Source: Chloranthus sessilifolius
Taxonomy: Eukaryota > Streptophyta > Magnoliopsida > Chloranthales > Chloranthaceae
Assembly: GCA_021018995.1 (NCBI GenBank)
Contig: CM037593.1
Span: 17,264,088-17,328,087 of the forward strand
Length of the DNA: 64,000 nucleotides
Reading direction: 5' to 3'
The notes below the pieces were generated by a model. That model made no database searches and was not told the origin of the DNA. It worked only from the letters and a program-made list of their open reading frames with translations. The position numbers and the translations under genes were made by a program. This document shows, piece after piece, positions 1 to 12,336 of the stretch (position 1 is its first letter; each line of letters opens with the position of its first letter).

Positions 1-665
1 TATTGATAATTCACCAAAAGATGTATAAATTAACAAAGAAAAGTACAAAATAGAATGAGCAAGGGGCTCATCCCAAAACAAAGGAAGACAAGAAAAAAAA
101 TCGAAGGACCAACACCAGTCAACTAGATCCCAGAAAAGAGAGTTCAACCACAAGGCAAAAGAAAAAGCAACTAGGACTACAACTAGAGATCTACTCTGAG
201 GCTCAGAGAGAAGAGAGCTATCCCTAACAAGTGACTATCCAATTTCTCAATCCATCCTAAATGGAGAAAGAACCAAGGAATTTGAGGCTCTTGGCCCATC
301 GTAATGATTTGATCTTGATGCGCTCCGCCCAAAAAGTAGGTGGACCCCCTTTGTTATGGAAAATTCTTCTATTCCTCTCCTTCCAAATCAACCAAAGAGT
401 AGCGAAAAGAATCAACTTCCAGCGAACTCTCTCTTCTAGATTCACCTTCGAAAGAGCCCACAAAGGAGCTAACCGATAAAGACGTAACCCAACTGCGATC
501 AAGCCACCTAAAGATGAGATTCCACACTCGGAAGAGTAGGTGCAATGAATCAAAAGATGACTGCCTGTTTCTTCGTTCCGACCGCATAAAGCACATCTAG
601 TCGCTAGATTAAAGATATTTATATGTGAAGAGTGGATTTCAAAGACTCCAATAGAAAATTTGACT
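1..665 (-). mobile_element. LINE 3' end (zf-RVT fragment), 5'-truncated
   Basis: Minus-strand reading from about 660 down to 257 gives a plant LINE zf-RVT region: a CALCGRNEETGSHLLIHC stretch (Cys-x2-Cys then His/Cys) followed by LWLIWKERNRRIFHNK, the usual tryptophan-rich segment after the zinc finger in plant L1-type proteins. It then runs into a 3' UTR that reads off the window at base 1 with a tail resembling other plant LINE ends (TTTTGGTGAATTATCAATA). The endonuclease and reverse transcriptase are absent, so it is a 5'-truncated copy. Frame is open through the finger, but there is no complete protein. Family assignment is good; element length unknown because the 3' end leaves the window. 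Confidence 0.8.
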
Positions 666-861
666 TTCATATTTCTCTGCCATGGATTCATTTTTAGGGT
701 AAGGGTAGTAATATAAAATTTAATTAAGTAGAAGGTCTCAAATTTAAACTTCAAGATACTAATCTCACTAGAAAGAAATAGATGTAGAAGATAACAACCC
801 ATGAGATGCATATGAAGCAAAATTAAATGTGAGAGATAGATGTTACAATTAAATTTTGGGT

Positions 862-1253
862 CGCTCTATTTATGCCTATCAAATTACTAAGGATGCCTTC
901 ACTAAGGAAACCATTGACTCTGTTAAATCAGATAATGGAAATCGATTTTCTTCTCAATCTTTCACAAAATGGATCTTGAGACCATCAGCTTACCATTAGA
1001 CAATTAATTTTATTTACACGTACCACAGATCCCCAAAAGAGATCCTAAAATTGCGTTTGAGTGTCAAGTGTGCCAAGTATTTTTACCCATCTCTTTGAGA
1101 TCTTGTGCCATGTAAAATAAAAAATTGACCCAACACCCATAATGTCAAGAACTATTGCATGGGGAGAATGGGATGAAAACCCATCACTATCGTATCATTC
1201 AACACATTCAATTATTTTCCTCAAAAATTAGAAAGGTGCGAATAGAGGTGGTG
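862..1253. mobile_element. Palindromic MITE family, copy 1
   Basis: The outer ends are roughly inverted (CTCTATTTATGCC at the left, GGTGCGAATAGAGG at the right). The core carries the family signature: CAATCTTTCACAAAATGGATCTTGAGACCAT-type sequence, then a GTACCAC..AAATTG region repeated in inverse on the other side (TGTGCCATGTAAAATAAAAAATTG). Diverged copy. Confidence 0.55.
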
Positions 1254-1506
1254 TTAAAATTTCTAAAGAAAAATAAAGAACAAGTTCATATTTAATAAAG
1301 AATTTCACACTTTTAAAATGAAATTAATTAAAGTTCTCATTTTAAGAGTGATCATTTTTAAAGTTGAAACTTCTCATGACCATAATGAAGAATTTTGTTT
1401 TCGACGATATTTCGTTGGGGGTCATATCGGATCAATTTTCACGAATTTCACCGAATTTTTTCGTTATTCACATCCCTTTGAAATGTGATCTCGCCCCATC
1501 TCTTCC

Positions 1507-1830
1507 AGCCAGAATGCATTGACCACCTTTGAGTCGATTGAGGTCATTTTCGTCCCAATCTTCCACATATATAATAGATCTTTAGATCACGGGAGTACCA
1601 TTAGACGGTCAGTTTTTAATTACATGTGGCACATACCTCAAAAGGTACCCTAAAATCATGCTTGAACTTTATGTGTGTCCCATGATTTTACTGCCACTTT
1701 TTTTAATATATGTGCCACGTGGAATAAAAAACTGATTGTCTGATGGAATGCCAATGATCTCAATATCCGATTCAAAGCCCGCTAAAGATGGGGTGAAATC
1801 ACTGTTCCACGGTGTGATAATAAATGGTAC
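1507..1830. mobile_element. Palindromic MITE family, copy 2 (diverged)
   Basis: Contains CCCAATCTTCCACATATATAATAG, ATTAGACGGTCAGTTTTTAATTACATGTGGCACA and its inverted partner TGTGCCACGTGGAATAAAAAACTGA..GTCTGATGG. The outer ends are eroded, so the limits are approximate. Confidence 0.5.
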
Positions 1831-2497
1831 CCTTTAAAACTGTACTATGCAATTAGGGCACGCTTGAATGCCCGTATCCAATAACACGTTAGAGGCACCT
1901 TAATGTGTAAGTAGGGTAAGATATGCATAACACATTATTGGTCAAAGTTTTGGACTTTTATGGTGTGTTTGAATGGCTCTTGTCAAACATGTATTCTCCT
2001 CTAAAAACGAGTAAGATTGTGCTTTTGTTCATCAACACGTTTGGGCTGGTGTGTCGATTAGAGGTGTATCACTTGCCAGCAAAGGAAGTAAACGTCAATT
2101 GCAATGGTAAATCAACCGATTGTTGAGTATAAATTAGGGAAAAATAAGATGGGTTGTAAAAAGGGCACACCTAAACCAGAACAAATGCAGCAAAAGTGAA
2201 AGGAACATATTTTACAGGCAAAGAAGAAAAAGATGGAGTTCTGGAGATCTTTATATGCTCATCAATTCTCTTCAAGCACTCGATAGTGGAAGGAGATCGA
2301 GCATATCTCAACTGCTTCTCAATTTTCTTCACTTCAAAAAGGAACCCTCCCAAACAGTGGAGATTCTCCTCCGTTTGCTCTACTGTATGGAGGATGAATA
2401 TACTCTTGAAGATCCTCTAGAACAAACCCTACACTAATTGCATCTACAAATTTTATGTGGCTTTTGGGGGAGGAGGAAGAAAGTGCACAATACCTTC
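1831..2497. other. Gene-free stretch before the LTR; short open frames only
   Basis: No recognised gene. Around 2196-2497 open frames exist on both strands. The minus-strand frame can be read up to the LTR insertion point and is also open on its far side (about 4128-4270), so a decayed host coding sequence may have been the LTR target. I cannot name it, and the composition does not decide between coding and chance. Confidence 0.3.
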
Positions 2498-4122
2498 TGA
2501 TGAGTAGTGAAATATGATGATATTTCACCCCTAAAGACCTACATTTAGCCACCCGATGAAAGCTATTTAATATGTTTTATATAGTTTTAGTGATTTACAG
2601 GTTTATTAAAGATAAGTTGATCAATAAATAGCCCAAGAGTTTCGAAAATAACGTCAAATTCGTGCAACCTTGGATCATCCAGAACTTATCTCGACTTGAA
2701 GCTTAATTTTGACCTTCAAAACATCGGATTCACGAAATTGCTAAAATACCAAAGTTATAGAGCTCGTCGTTTTCTTTCCAACTCCGTAAGAATCGCCTCA
2801 ATCCAACTTCGGGATAAAAAGTTATAACCGAAATACTGAGCCTTTGTCTATTGAAGAGTTAGGCCGAGTTTCACGAAAATCTAGGAAGCTCGATGGATCG
2901 ACCAACAAACTCAATCAATCGACTTTGGACCGAATCCTTATATTTTTTAAGCTCAAAATTAGGGGAAAAAGTTAGGGTTTCAAAATTAGACCCTATTTAA
3001 GGGAAAATTAGAATTAGGGTAAGGACTCTCTTCCTTTGGGAGCTTTTATTTTCCTTAGTATTGTTCTTTCCATTTACTAGTTTTAGGTCCTAGATTAGTT
3101 TAATTTCTACATTCAAAAAAGGATTGTACGCGTTGAATTAAAACTTTTATGAATTTTTTTGGATCATTCTTTACGGTATTTTAATATTATTTTTAATTTC
3201 TGTCTCTATTTTGTCATTTATTTCTATCATGTGTGGCTAGTTTCATTGGAGATGGGAATCTAATAAACCTCATCCAAGGTATTCATTCATAATAATATAA
3301 ATCTACAGGTTGAGATGCGAGATTGTTTTAATGACCCTGATATTATTATCGACATAGATATAATCAGGTTGCAATTTGAGATCTAGGAGCTAATCATGCC
3401 CTATGATTTCAAATCTGCAATGGTGATTCTAATCTAATTATTGTCTTATCTGGGTTAAGTTCTACCATTATTTGAGGTGTGAGTGTTAATCATACACTCA
3501 TGAGATATTAATCATATATCTCTGTGATCTTAGATCGGTAGTGTAAACTTTATCCCAAGAGTAAGTTTCAATTACCATCCGAGGTGTGAGTGCTAATCAT
3601 ACACTCATGAGATGTTAATCATATATCTCCTTAATCTTAGATCGGTAGTATGAAATTTACTTGGAGATTGGGTTCTGAATACTATCTGATGTGTGAGTGT
3701 TAATCATACACTCATGGGATGTTAATCATACATCTCTTTTATCTCAGATCTACACTTTAGAACTCATGTGTATTTGGGTCGAGTGCTTGTACATTGACAT
3801 CTTTTGATAATCTCATATCTTAATCACAGATTTGTATTGCATGAATGATAAACCTACGATGAGGGGAATTGGTATCCCAATCCTTATCTTTTATTAATTG
3901 TTTAGATTTTATTTTACTCCCTAGTATTTATCTCATCTATCAAACTCTCAGAATCTTTAAACTAGTTAAATACTGTGGTAGATCTGTGGTAATTTCTTTA
4001 TTAATTTCTGTTTCATCTTTTAAAATTTTCTAACCAATTCTCGTGGGAACGATCTCGTACTCTACACCCACTGACTACATTACGATTCGTGCACTTGTGA
4101 GTACAACTTAATTTTTACAACA
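2498..4122. mobile_element. Solo LTR A (LTR retrotransposon fossil)
   Basis: A 1625-bp block starts TGATGAGTAG and ends ACAACA, giving the TG...CA ends of an LTR. It is flanked by identical 5-bp target duplications CCTTC at 2493-2497 and 4123-4127, so it looks like a complete solo LTR. A second member of the family lies at 24712-26438 with the same head (TGATGAGTAG.GAAATATGA) and the same tail block (GATCTCGTAC.C..CACCCACT, ATTCGTGC.CTT). A minisatellite of about 105-bp period with core GTGTGAGTGTTAATCATACA occurs at about 3479, 3584 and 3691. No internal coding region is present. The superfamily cannot be decided from an LTR alone. The exact target duplication argues against great age. Confidence 0.85.
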
Positions 4123-4127
4123 CCTTC

Positions 4128-4515
4128 CATAATATTGTTGAGAATCCTCTGTGAAGAAGATGCCTCCGCAAAGCGCTGTGGAGAATCTCTTACAAAAAGC
4201 CCTTCTAGAGGAGACGTCTCCAAAGAAAGAGAAATCCAACTCCGAAAAAGAGAATGTTAGAAATAAACATATCGTCACCAGCCCTTAGGAGGGGATAGGC
4301 TCGTAACGCTTATCTCTTACGCGTTGTCCAAAAAGACTCCTAACTCGTTTTGTAATAATCAATATCAAACAACTTAAATTCTTCAATAGCAAGTGTGAAG
4401 GCTCGAAAACGCGTAACATGGCCCAAACACGTAATAAAAAGTATTTTCTCTCAAAATAGTTAGAAAATTTCAGGTCACTTCCTTAAGTGACCAATTTCCT
4501 TTATATATAGGAAAA
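4128..4515. other. Spacer right of solo LTR A
   Basis: Nothing is identified beyond the far half of the short open minus-strand frame noted left of the LTR. The rest is non-coding spacer. Confidence 0.3.
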
Positions 4516-4921
4516 GAGTACCATTAAACCCACCCACCGAATCTTTGAGTTCACCCACGCTGAAACACATTGATAGGGTTTAATCAAACAATGGAGCCCG
4601 TTTATCCTCCCAATCTTTCACGCAAAGGATCTTGAGATCATGGGAGACCATCAGACGGTCAGTGATTTATTTTACGTGGCACACATCTCATAAATGTGAC
4701 CTTAACATCACATGCACACTTAAGATTGATTTTAAGGTCATTTTTTTGGGTGTGTACCAGATAAAATAAAAAATTGGCTGTCTCATGGTACGCCCATGAT
4801 CTCAATATCCATCATGTGAAAGATTAGGACGATAAACAATCTCAATCGTCTGAATCAATGCAGTCAATGAGTTTTAGCGTGGGTGAATTCAAAGATTTGG
4901 TTAGTGGATTTAAAGGTACTC
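4516..4921. mobile_element. Palindromic MITE family, copy 3 (best preserved ends)
   Basis: A 406-bp element with long inverted repeats. GAGTACC..TTAAA opens it and the mirror image TTTAAAGGTACTC closes it; both arms carry CACCCACGCT / AGCGTGGGTG and then the family core (CAATCTTTCACGCAAAGGATCTTGAGATCATGGG...CAGACGGTCAG...ACGTGGCACAC and its inverse). The flanks AGGAAAA and AAGGAAAA suggest a target duplication of 7-8 bp. It has no coding capacity and could fold into a hairpin over nearly its full length. Confidence 0.7.
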
Positions 4922-6660
4922 AAGGAAAACCTCATGCGGTGCTCGAGAGAGAGAGAGCAAAGAGAAGAAAAATTAAATATAAAAATTAAGAAAAAAAAAT
5001 TGATTAAAAATAAAATAAAATAAAAATAAAGGAAAAAATAATTGAATAAAAATATAAAAATTAATTAACAAAAATAATTGATTATACCAATATGATTAAG
5101 TAAAAGTCATGGTGGAATTTTAAAATATTAAATTAAGAAAAGACAATATGAAAGCGATTAAATTAACAAGAAAAAATTTAATAACGAAATTATATGAAAG
5201 AGATTGAATTAAACTCATTATTTAAAACAAAAAACTCTGTCTAATCATCAAATGACATTCGATAGTGAAGAGTAAAAAAAATTAATATTAAAAATGATAA
5301 ATTGACATAAAATTTTTGAAGTAACTTAAATATACATATTTTAGTAAAATTTTTGTTAAAAGAAATGTAATAGTGAAAATATGGTAACCATCCAAGGTGA
5401 AGAATAAAATTTTTTTTATATATTATTATAATCTTTTTTAAATAAAGTATATATTTAGAAAAATAAATTATTAAAATATTTGTAGTGACTAAAATAATAT
5501 AGAAAAGTATAAGGAAGCTCCAACTTCCTACGATTAAAAAAATTAGGATAGATCAATTGACTGAATTGCTAGCACGAAATGTGAACCATGCACTTCATGG
5601 AATCTAAGACCTCTGTGGATCTCCATACTCAATTAGTCCACTCACATCCTAAAACCCACATGACAATGGTGCCTCAACAATCCAGTTAATTAATTGTGCT
5701 CTGCATCGGATCCATTTAAAAAGGATTTAGATATTTAAGGAAAAATTTTAAATAAATGAAATGATGTCTTTTAATTTATATTATAAATATAAAAAGAGTA
5801 AAAATAATAATTTATTTAAATAAATTATAAAGTATTTTAATTTCAAAAGGGTTCTAAAACTATTTTAGATTGCTTTGACAGTAGAAATGATATGACAATA
5901 TTAAAAATAAATTAAATTGATCTCAAATTAAAAATATTAAAACTAATTTTATAAAATGATAATTTATGGATATTAATACTTTTATTTAATAATAAAAAAA
6001 TTACTAATTTCTATAAATAATTTCACTATTAGTGTTTAGAGGTAAAAAAATTCATAATAAGTGCTCATACCCTTACCTATCCCAAAAAAAAAGTGGTTAG
6101 GTGAATTTAGGATAAGGGATTTTTACTAAAAGGCTGCCTGTACAGATTTTAATTACTAAAAGATAGAGGCTATTTCTTGAAGACCAAAAGATTGTAACAT
6201 GGGCTGAATACGGGTTACTTCGTGGTCAGCCTACAGAATTGTGTTTAGCCCAGTTTGGTTTGGTAAAAAGAAAGATCGAATAGTTCGGTTTCATTTCAGT
6301 TCCGGGCCTTCCCCAGCTGAAACCGACCGAACCAAACAGATTGTAAGTAAATTTTTTTAATATATATATATGTAAATTGATACTCTAGCATTTGGTCCGT
6401 GTTTTTTCAATTGGTACAATAGAACCCTTCATATTTACACATAATAAAGAAGTAATCTTTGGCAAATATAAAAATGAGAAGGACATTTAGTGGAATTCTA
6501 TTTTTAAATGTAGGTACTCATAACTGCCCCTATAATATTTCATTTTTCTTTTTATATTGGTGAGTGAATTTTATGTTTTTTGGGGGGTAGGGATGACATT
6601 TAATGAGAGATTGATTTAGTGAGATAGGTATGGTCTTTTCAAATGGGTATGGTCCTTCTC
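4922..6660. other. AT-rich intergenic spacer
   Basis: Very AT-rich sequence with A runs and no open frame of note. A GA run lies near 4950. At 6250-6340 there is a short run of TTCGGTTT/AACCGA(A) motifs of the kind found in many small non-autonomous plant elements. No gene seen. Confidence 0.5.
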
Positions 6661-6839
6661 TCTTTTGAGCATTAAATGAGCGAGCAAGCTAAAAAAATCC
6701 ATTACAAACTTGCTTCATTAGCAAGCAAGCTCCACTGCTCCACCGCCTATTCATCGAAAAAAAAACAAAAAAAAAACCCTATTTTAAACTTCCTTCGTTC
6801 GCAAGCAAGCTCAAAAAACCCACAAACCCACACCCGTTA

Positions 6840-6960
6840 CTTGGACCGAAATTTCAGTCGAAAACCGATAACTTGGCCGAAATTTCGGTCGAAAATTTGC
6901 GTCGCATATAAAATATGACCGAAATTTCGATCATTTCAGCCGAAATTTTGATCTTTGGTT
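6840..6960. repeat. Cluster of CCGAAATTTCGGTCGA palindromic motifs
   Basis: The near-palindrome GACCGAAATTTCGGTCGA and variants occur at least five times within about 115 bp. The open frame covering it (6676-6918) is low-complexity and not considered a gene. Confidence 0.5.
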
Positions 6961-6994
6961 AAACCTATGAAGAAAAACACGCATCTCCACCACC

Positions 6995-7090
6995 TTGAAT
7001 AAGATGATGGAGATCATTTTTTGTCTCAATCTTCAATAAAATAGATCTTACGATCTTGGCGCACTTGATTCCAGTTTGAGACCGTTGGAT
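6995..7090. mobile_element. Palindromic MITE family, fragment
   Basis: One arm only: GATGATGGAGATCATTTTTTGTC.CAATCTTCAATAAAATAGATCTTACGATCTT. Its partner arm is missing. Confidence 0.4.
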
Positions 7091-7480
7091 CGTTCTCGGC
7101 AGTACGATCGTCGAGAGGGAGGTCGGTCGGTCATGGCCGCCCAATCAAGCCTCGCTCTCCTCATCTTGACCCACCCGGAGAAGGAGTGAGCGACGCCTCT
7201 CCCTGTTTTATCGTCACATAGCAAACGCCATGGCTGTCGATATGCACGTAGCAGGCGCCATGGCTTGCCCCATCACGTACGAGCCCAGTCGGTGTGCTTG
7301 ATGTGGCAGCTTGCGCGAGCTACGACAAGCAAAAGTCGGCTCAAACGATTAATTTTAATAGCAACAATGTTCAAGAAGGAAATGAAGCTGTGCGGGTTGT
7401 TGATGGAGCCGAGCCATTGAAAAAGTGTCGAAAGGTCGGTGTGAGGTGATGTACAGTGAGTATAGATACGGGCAACGATG
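7091..7480. other. GC-richer island, no gene assigned
   Basis: Clearly higher G+C than the surroundings. It contains a degenerate repeat around two CGCCATGGCT words (near 7227 and 7256) and a short ATG frame at 7132 of fewer than 20 codons. It may be a remnant of host coding sequence or a captured gene fragment; no product recognised. Confidence 0.3.
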
Positions 7481-8616
7481 ATGAATGCCTCTAAGAGAGA
7501 TCAACACCCCTTTTTTGTCTTGAGATTAAAAAAAAAAAGGTTTTTTTTTATTAATTTTATTATTTATGAGGAACCAATTAAGGGCTTGATTTTTTTTTTT
7601 TTAATATTATATATTTCTTATATAGTTTATTATTAATGGAATAGAGTAAAAATGATTTCATTTTATATTTCTCAATTTTTTTTTTCATTTTTAATTAAAT
7701 ATATTTACCAAATGTGTTAATATGAAATTATTTAATAACTAAAAATAATTAAAAATTTTGGCGGGCTTACCTTTTGGGGATCTCATCAGTCATAATGTGT
7801 CAATTATCCATGCATCACTTCAATCATTTAGATGATTAATCACATTTCAAAATGGCTAAATTGCCCCTTTATAGATGAGGTTCGAACCGGACATCTATTA
7901 ATTACATTTCAATCTATCTATTCTTCCAAAAGACAACATACACTCCAATTGCAGGAGGAAATGTCTCAATGAAAAGAGAGAGCGTTCATTGGGTGAGATG
8001 TTTTCCATTTTAGTTTTGGATAGTAGTTAGTTGGGTCACCATGATCAATGCACATGCTTATTAAATTTTCATTATTTGGAAGGTCGTTGTTGTATTGCCT
8101 CTATAAAAACTTTAATTTTGCATCCATTTTTTTAAGTGTGTGCAATAACGTCAGCCCTAAAATCTACATTCATATAAATATAAAAGTTGGCCCAATATCG
8201 AAATTTTTTTATAGCACATAAAGTAGTATTGTTGGGGTTTACGGGATTTTGAATTCAGTTCGTTATAGCTCTTTTTTCTCGACTTGGTAGGCAGCCAAAA
8301 ATTTCGCTTGACTCTTCCTAAGTACGGATCAAACAATCGACCATAATCAACCTTTTTTCAATGAGAAAAATGCTCTCTACAAGCCTTAGGCTTTGTTCAA
8401 ATGATAATCTAAGAAGTTTGCTTTGCAAGCACGCTAATTACCCTTAAAAATTCTATTAGAGGGAAATAAGTTGAAAATTTGGAGGGAAACAATGAGAGAG
8501 GATATGAAGGATTGCAAGCTTACAAAAAGCCAAATATTGAAAAAAAAAATGGAAATAAAACTCACAAGTCAACCCCAAATAAATGAAATAAAACTATTTT
8601 AGGGATAATAGTTTAT
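7481..8616. other. Non-coding spacer
   Basis: AT-rich, with poly-T and poly-A runs near 7530-7610 and 7675. No gene, RNA gene or clear element ends seen. Confidence 0.45.
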
Positions 8617-9056
8617 GGGATAATGGCTCTTGACCGATATTTAAATGGTGTTTAAATGATCTTACACCATTAAAATTGCACTTTTAATCTCACACCATTG
8701 AAGATTGATTTATCATTGTAACATATACACACATCTATAATCAATCTAAATTTCCCAAGCAACAATCCATTGTTGAAACACGTACCAACTAAATGATAAT
8801 GCTTATAAGTGGATGTAAACCATCTGATCGGTGAACTTTAATATCATCCATCAAAATTAAGAACAAACGTTGCTATTGGAGTTCATAGATCGAATGGTTT
8901 GAATCTCCCAAAAAGTGTGAATTTTGGATCCGTAACCCTTCAATTGATGACATATCACTTTGACGGTTTGGATTTTCAAGATCGTAAGTCAATAAATGGT
9001 GTAAGATTGTTTGAGCACCATTTGGTGCTTAAATAACGGTCAGGAGAGTCGGTCCC
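8617..9056. mobile_element. MITE with GGGA..TCCC ends, about 55-bp inverted repeats
   Basis: The left end GGGATAATGGCTCTTGACCG continues to ATCTTACACCATT. The right end is its inverse (AATGGTGTAAGATTG ... CGGTCAGGAGAGTCGGTCCC). The flanks TAGTTTAT and TAATTTAT look like an 8-bp target duplication with one mismatch. It is 440 bp long with no coding capacity. The left end closely resembles sequence inside the MULE inverted repeats (near 23743 and, inverted, 13214). Confidence 0.6.
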
Positions 9057-9067
9057 TAATTTATAAG

Positions 9068-9473
9068 GTACTTCTATTCTTGCCAACATTTATGAAAGAC
9101 CCCCATATGCAAGTTAAAATCAAATGATGGGGATTGTTTGTCACATTGATCTTCCACACAGTGAATCTCGAGACTATGATCTTATCATCAGATTTTTTTT
9201 TTATTCCACATGTAATAGATACGAAACAAACGGACGTAAAATCACATTTGAGCGTGATTTGTGCCATGTGATTTTAGGCCACTTTTTGGAATTAATGTCA
9301 TGGCATGGAATAAAAAATTGACCGTCTAATGGTACACTTATAGTCTCAAGATCCATTGTGTAGAATATTAGGGCAAAAATTGATCTTTGTCATTTGATTT
9401 AAAGTAGTCAATGGGTTTGAAGAAGTTTCGAAAGTTGGCGCTTTCGGAAATCGTGTTGGTGCGAATAGAGGTA
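9068..9473. mobile_element. Palindromic MITE family, copy with GGTACC ends
   Basis: Opens GGTACTTCTATTCTTGCCAAC and closes with the inverse GTTGGTGCGAATAGAGGTACC. The core carries the family arms, including TGTGTAGAATATTAGGGC and GAATAAAAAATTGACCGTCTAATGGTAC. Length 406 bp, the same as the copy at 4516-4921. Confidence 0.65.
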
Positions 9474-9839
9474 CCCTCCTAATTCATATGCTCATCAATA
9501 GTTTTGCTTCAGTTGAGGCATGGTTATTTTGACATGTGATTACCTAAGAGTTGGGGATGAAAATGAAAACCAATCATCTCCCACGATAGTGAATTAGTGA
9601 TATCTCCTTTAGTGATTTTATTAAGATGATAGTAAATTTCATAGATTGCATAAAAGTATGAGGATACTCTTAAGATGGTCGTAAATTTTATAGATTGCAT
9701 AGAAAAATTGAGGAAACTAACGGGAAAAGTGTGCTGATGTATTGCTAGACACTTTTCGAATAATTTTGATCCTCTTTTTGAAAAGTGCCCAAAGATTAAT
9801 TTTGCCAAGGTTTGTATAGAAAAAATTCATCCTAAGCAT
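9474..9839. repeat. Spacer with a 49-bp tandem duplication
   Basis: Two imperfect units of AAGATG.T.GTAAATTT.ATAG type start near 9623 and 9672. Otherwise no feature; the minus-strand open frame here is considered chance. Confidence 0.4.
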
Positions 9840-12336
9840 ATCTGGTTAGGAAGGAGTAATTCCTTGGAATGTCGGCACCCGCAGGCGATTAAAAGACCTC
9901 AAAAGATGTTATAAACCTCTTTTCATTGGTATTCTAGAGCCTATGGGTAGGAGTTCTACTGGACTCTTTTCATTGGTATTCTAGAGCCTATGGCTAGGAG
10001 TTCTACTGGACTACATCTGCTGCATTATCGAACATGGGATCTATCTGGTTACTATGGTCTGGGAATCCAGACTCTATTTCTGTTATTCTTAGGCGCGTCG
10101 TCAATTTTTATTATGCCTAATTGAAGTTATGGGATCCAAAATTAAGTATTTGCTGGTTAGAGAGAACTGAACTATGGTCATCATTATCTGGACTATGTTA
10201 CCCGTCCGATATATTTCTCATTGCGGGCGATTTTAATGCGATTATTGAGGCTTCTGAAAAGTTAGGAGGCGATCCTCCTGATATCCACTCGATAAGAGAT
10301 TTTGGTGATTTTTAGGAATCAAATGCACTTGTTGATGTGGGCTTCTCCTCAAACAAGTTCACTTGGTGCAATAATCGACATGGGGATAGAAGAATTTGGG
10401 GCAGACTTGGCAGGGTGCTTTTTTCTAGTTCTTGGTTCTCAATATTCCCAAATCCGGAAATTATCCATAGTCCAAGACTATCCTCGGACCACTGCCCAGT
10501 AATCATTCGAATTGGGAATCAGGAAAATAAACCTATCCCATTCAGATTCTTCGAGGCATGGATCGGAAAACCTGGCTTTCATGATATAGTGCTCAGATCT
10601 TGGGGTGAATTTGCATTAGGTTCGCCATTGTATGGAGTCACAGTAAAGCTTAAAAGGCTTAAATCCACTCTTAAGTTATGGAATTCTACAAATTTAAATA
10701 ATATCAAAACTCAAATTGAAGAATCAGAAAAGAGGGTGGAAGAACTGGAACGTTACATTATTCAAAATGGTTGGGACTCGAGCACTAATCTAAGATGCAC
10801 GGAAGAAAAGACAAAATATCATAATCTCTTGCGAGAAGAAGAGTCAATGTGGCACCAGAAACAAGTGGTTGGATAAGGGAGGTCAGAACACAGCCCTTTT
10901 TCGGTCTTCAACTAGGATCAAAATTATTCGAAAAAGCATATCGAGAGTCAAAAATAAAGAGGGGCAGTGGTTTGAGAATGGGAAGGATATTGGTGCTGCT
11001 GCAATGGGGGAGTTCCAAGAACTCGTCAAATCTCAAGTAGCCCATTATGAAAAATCTCCGATTCTGGACCGCATCCCAATGCTTGTGACAGCAAGCGAAA
11101 ATGCCTTTATGGCAGCTATTCCCTCTATGGAGGAGGTACATGCTGCAGTGCTATATATTAATGCTTATAGTGCCTCGGACCCAGAAGAGTTCTCGGGCTC
11201 CTTTTACATATTAGCCTGGCAAATCATCAAGTTTGACATATTCTACGCGGTCAAGAACTTTTTCATTGGAGGTGTTATCCCTAAATCTGTAAACTCGAAC
11301 TTTATAGTTTTGATTCAAAAAACTGACAATCCTACTAATTTTGCAAATTTCAGGCCAATTAGTTTATGCAACTTCCTGCACAAAATTCTGTCTAAAATTC
11401 TTGCGAACAGGTTGAGCAGGATTTTGCCTCGGCTAATTTCTAAAGAACAAGGTGCTTTTGTTGAAAGAAGAAGCATATATGATAACATAGCGTTTTGCCG
11501 ATGAAATCATCAATTATATAGACATGAAGTCTCACTCGGGTAACATTGCTATGAAAATTGATATGGTGAAGGCATATGACAAAATGGAATGGGCGTTTAT
11601 ATTGGTTGTATTAACTAAATTCGGGTTTGATAGCCAAGTAATTAAGTTAATCAATGGCTTCATATCATCTTGCTCGTTCTCTTTGATTATTAATGGCACA
11701 TCTGGAGGTTACTTCCAAAGTTCTAAAGGTTTGCGTCAAGGCGACCCTTTGTCTCCTGCATTGTTTATATTGGCGGAAAAAGTGCTTAGCAGAGGCATAA
11801 AAGACATGTATGACGAGAGTTTAATCAGCAGGTTCTGGTCTCCTCGGGATTGCTCATGCCTCAGCCATATTTTATTTGCAGTTGATCTATTAGTGTTCTC
11901 TAATGCTTCAAAAAAATCACTTTTGAATCTTAAAGATTTCCTGTCTAAATATGAGAAAGCCTCGGGACAATTAGTGAAATTTCCAAGAGGCTCCTTTATC
12001 TCTGATTGGTAGGATAAAGAATATTACGGGGTTTAATCAGGGGTGTCTTCCAGCAAATTATCTAGGAGTTCCTCTATTCAAAGGTCGATTAACTCGTAAT
12101 GACTGTTGGGTACTGGTACAAAAAATTTCTAATCGAATTTCAGGTTGGAAATCAAGGAACCTATCAAAAGGGGGGAGAATTACTCTAATCAGGCACGTCC
12201 TCACTACTATGCTCATATGCTTGATATCAATGCTTCCTTTCCCAAAATATATCACTGAAGAATGGAAAGATGCTTTGCTAAGTTCTTTTGGGGATCGAGC
12301 TAAGTTCTTTTGGGGATCGAGCGATAATAAAAATAA
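9840..12336 (+). mobile_element. RNase H-type LINE, 5' half (endonuclease and RT), split by the MULE
   Basis: Plus-strand reading shows the apurinic-type endonuclease: a decayed N-terminus (WNVG..RRRLKDLKR near 9864), IAGDFNAI near 10225 and SSDHCPVII near 10480. After a charged linker (10700-11000) comes the reverse transcriptase: NFRPISLCN (about 11344), KIDMVKAYDKMEW (11554), GLRQGDPLSP (11730) and the catalytic box at 11878. That box reads FAVDLLVF instead of the usual ADD, so one catalytic Asp is lost. Frame changes and stops are also present, near 10313, 11504 and 12010. The reading reaches a GSSDNKNK motif exactly where the MULE begins and resumes with AHWLSWDE at 26973 and 32944. A short duplication precedes the break (12282-12320). 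A dead L1-clade plant LINE. Confidence 0.88.
9917..10010 (+). repeat. 47-bp tandem duplication inside the LINE endonuclease
   Basis: Two nearly identical units (9917-9963, 9964-10010), each containing CATTGGTATTCTAGAGCC. It disrupts the endonuclease N-terminus. Confidence 0.8.

Noticed and set aside
6676-6918. An 80-codon open frame
   Set aside because: Lys/Ser-rich low-complexity reading across A runs and CCGAAATTTCGG repeats.
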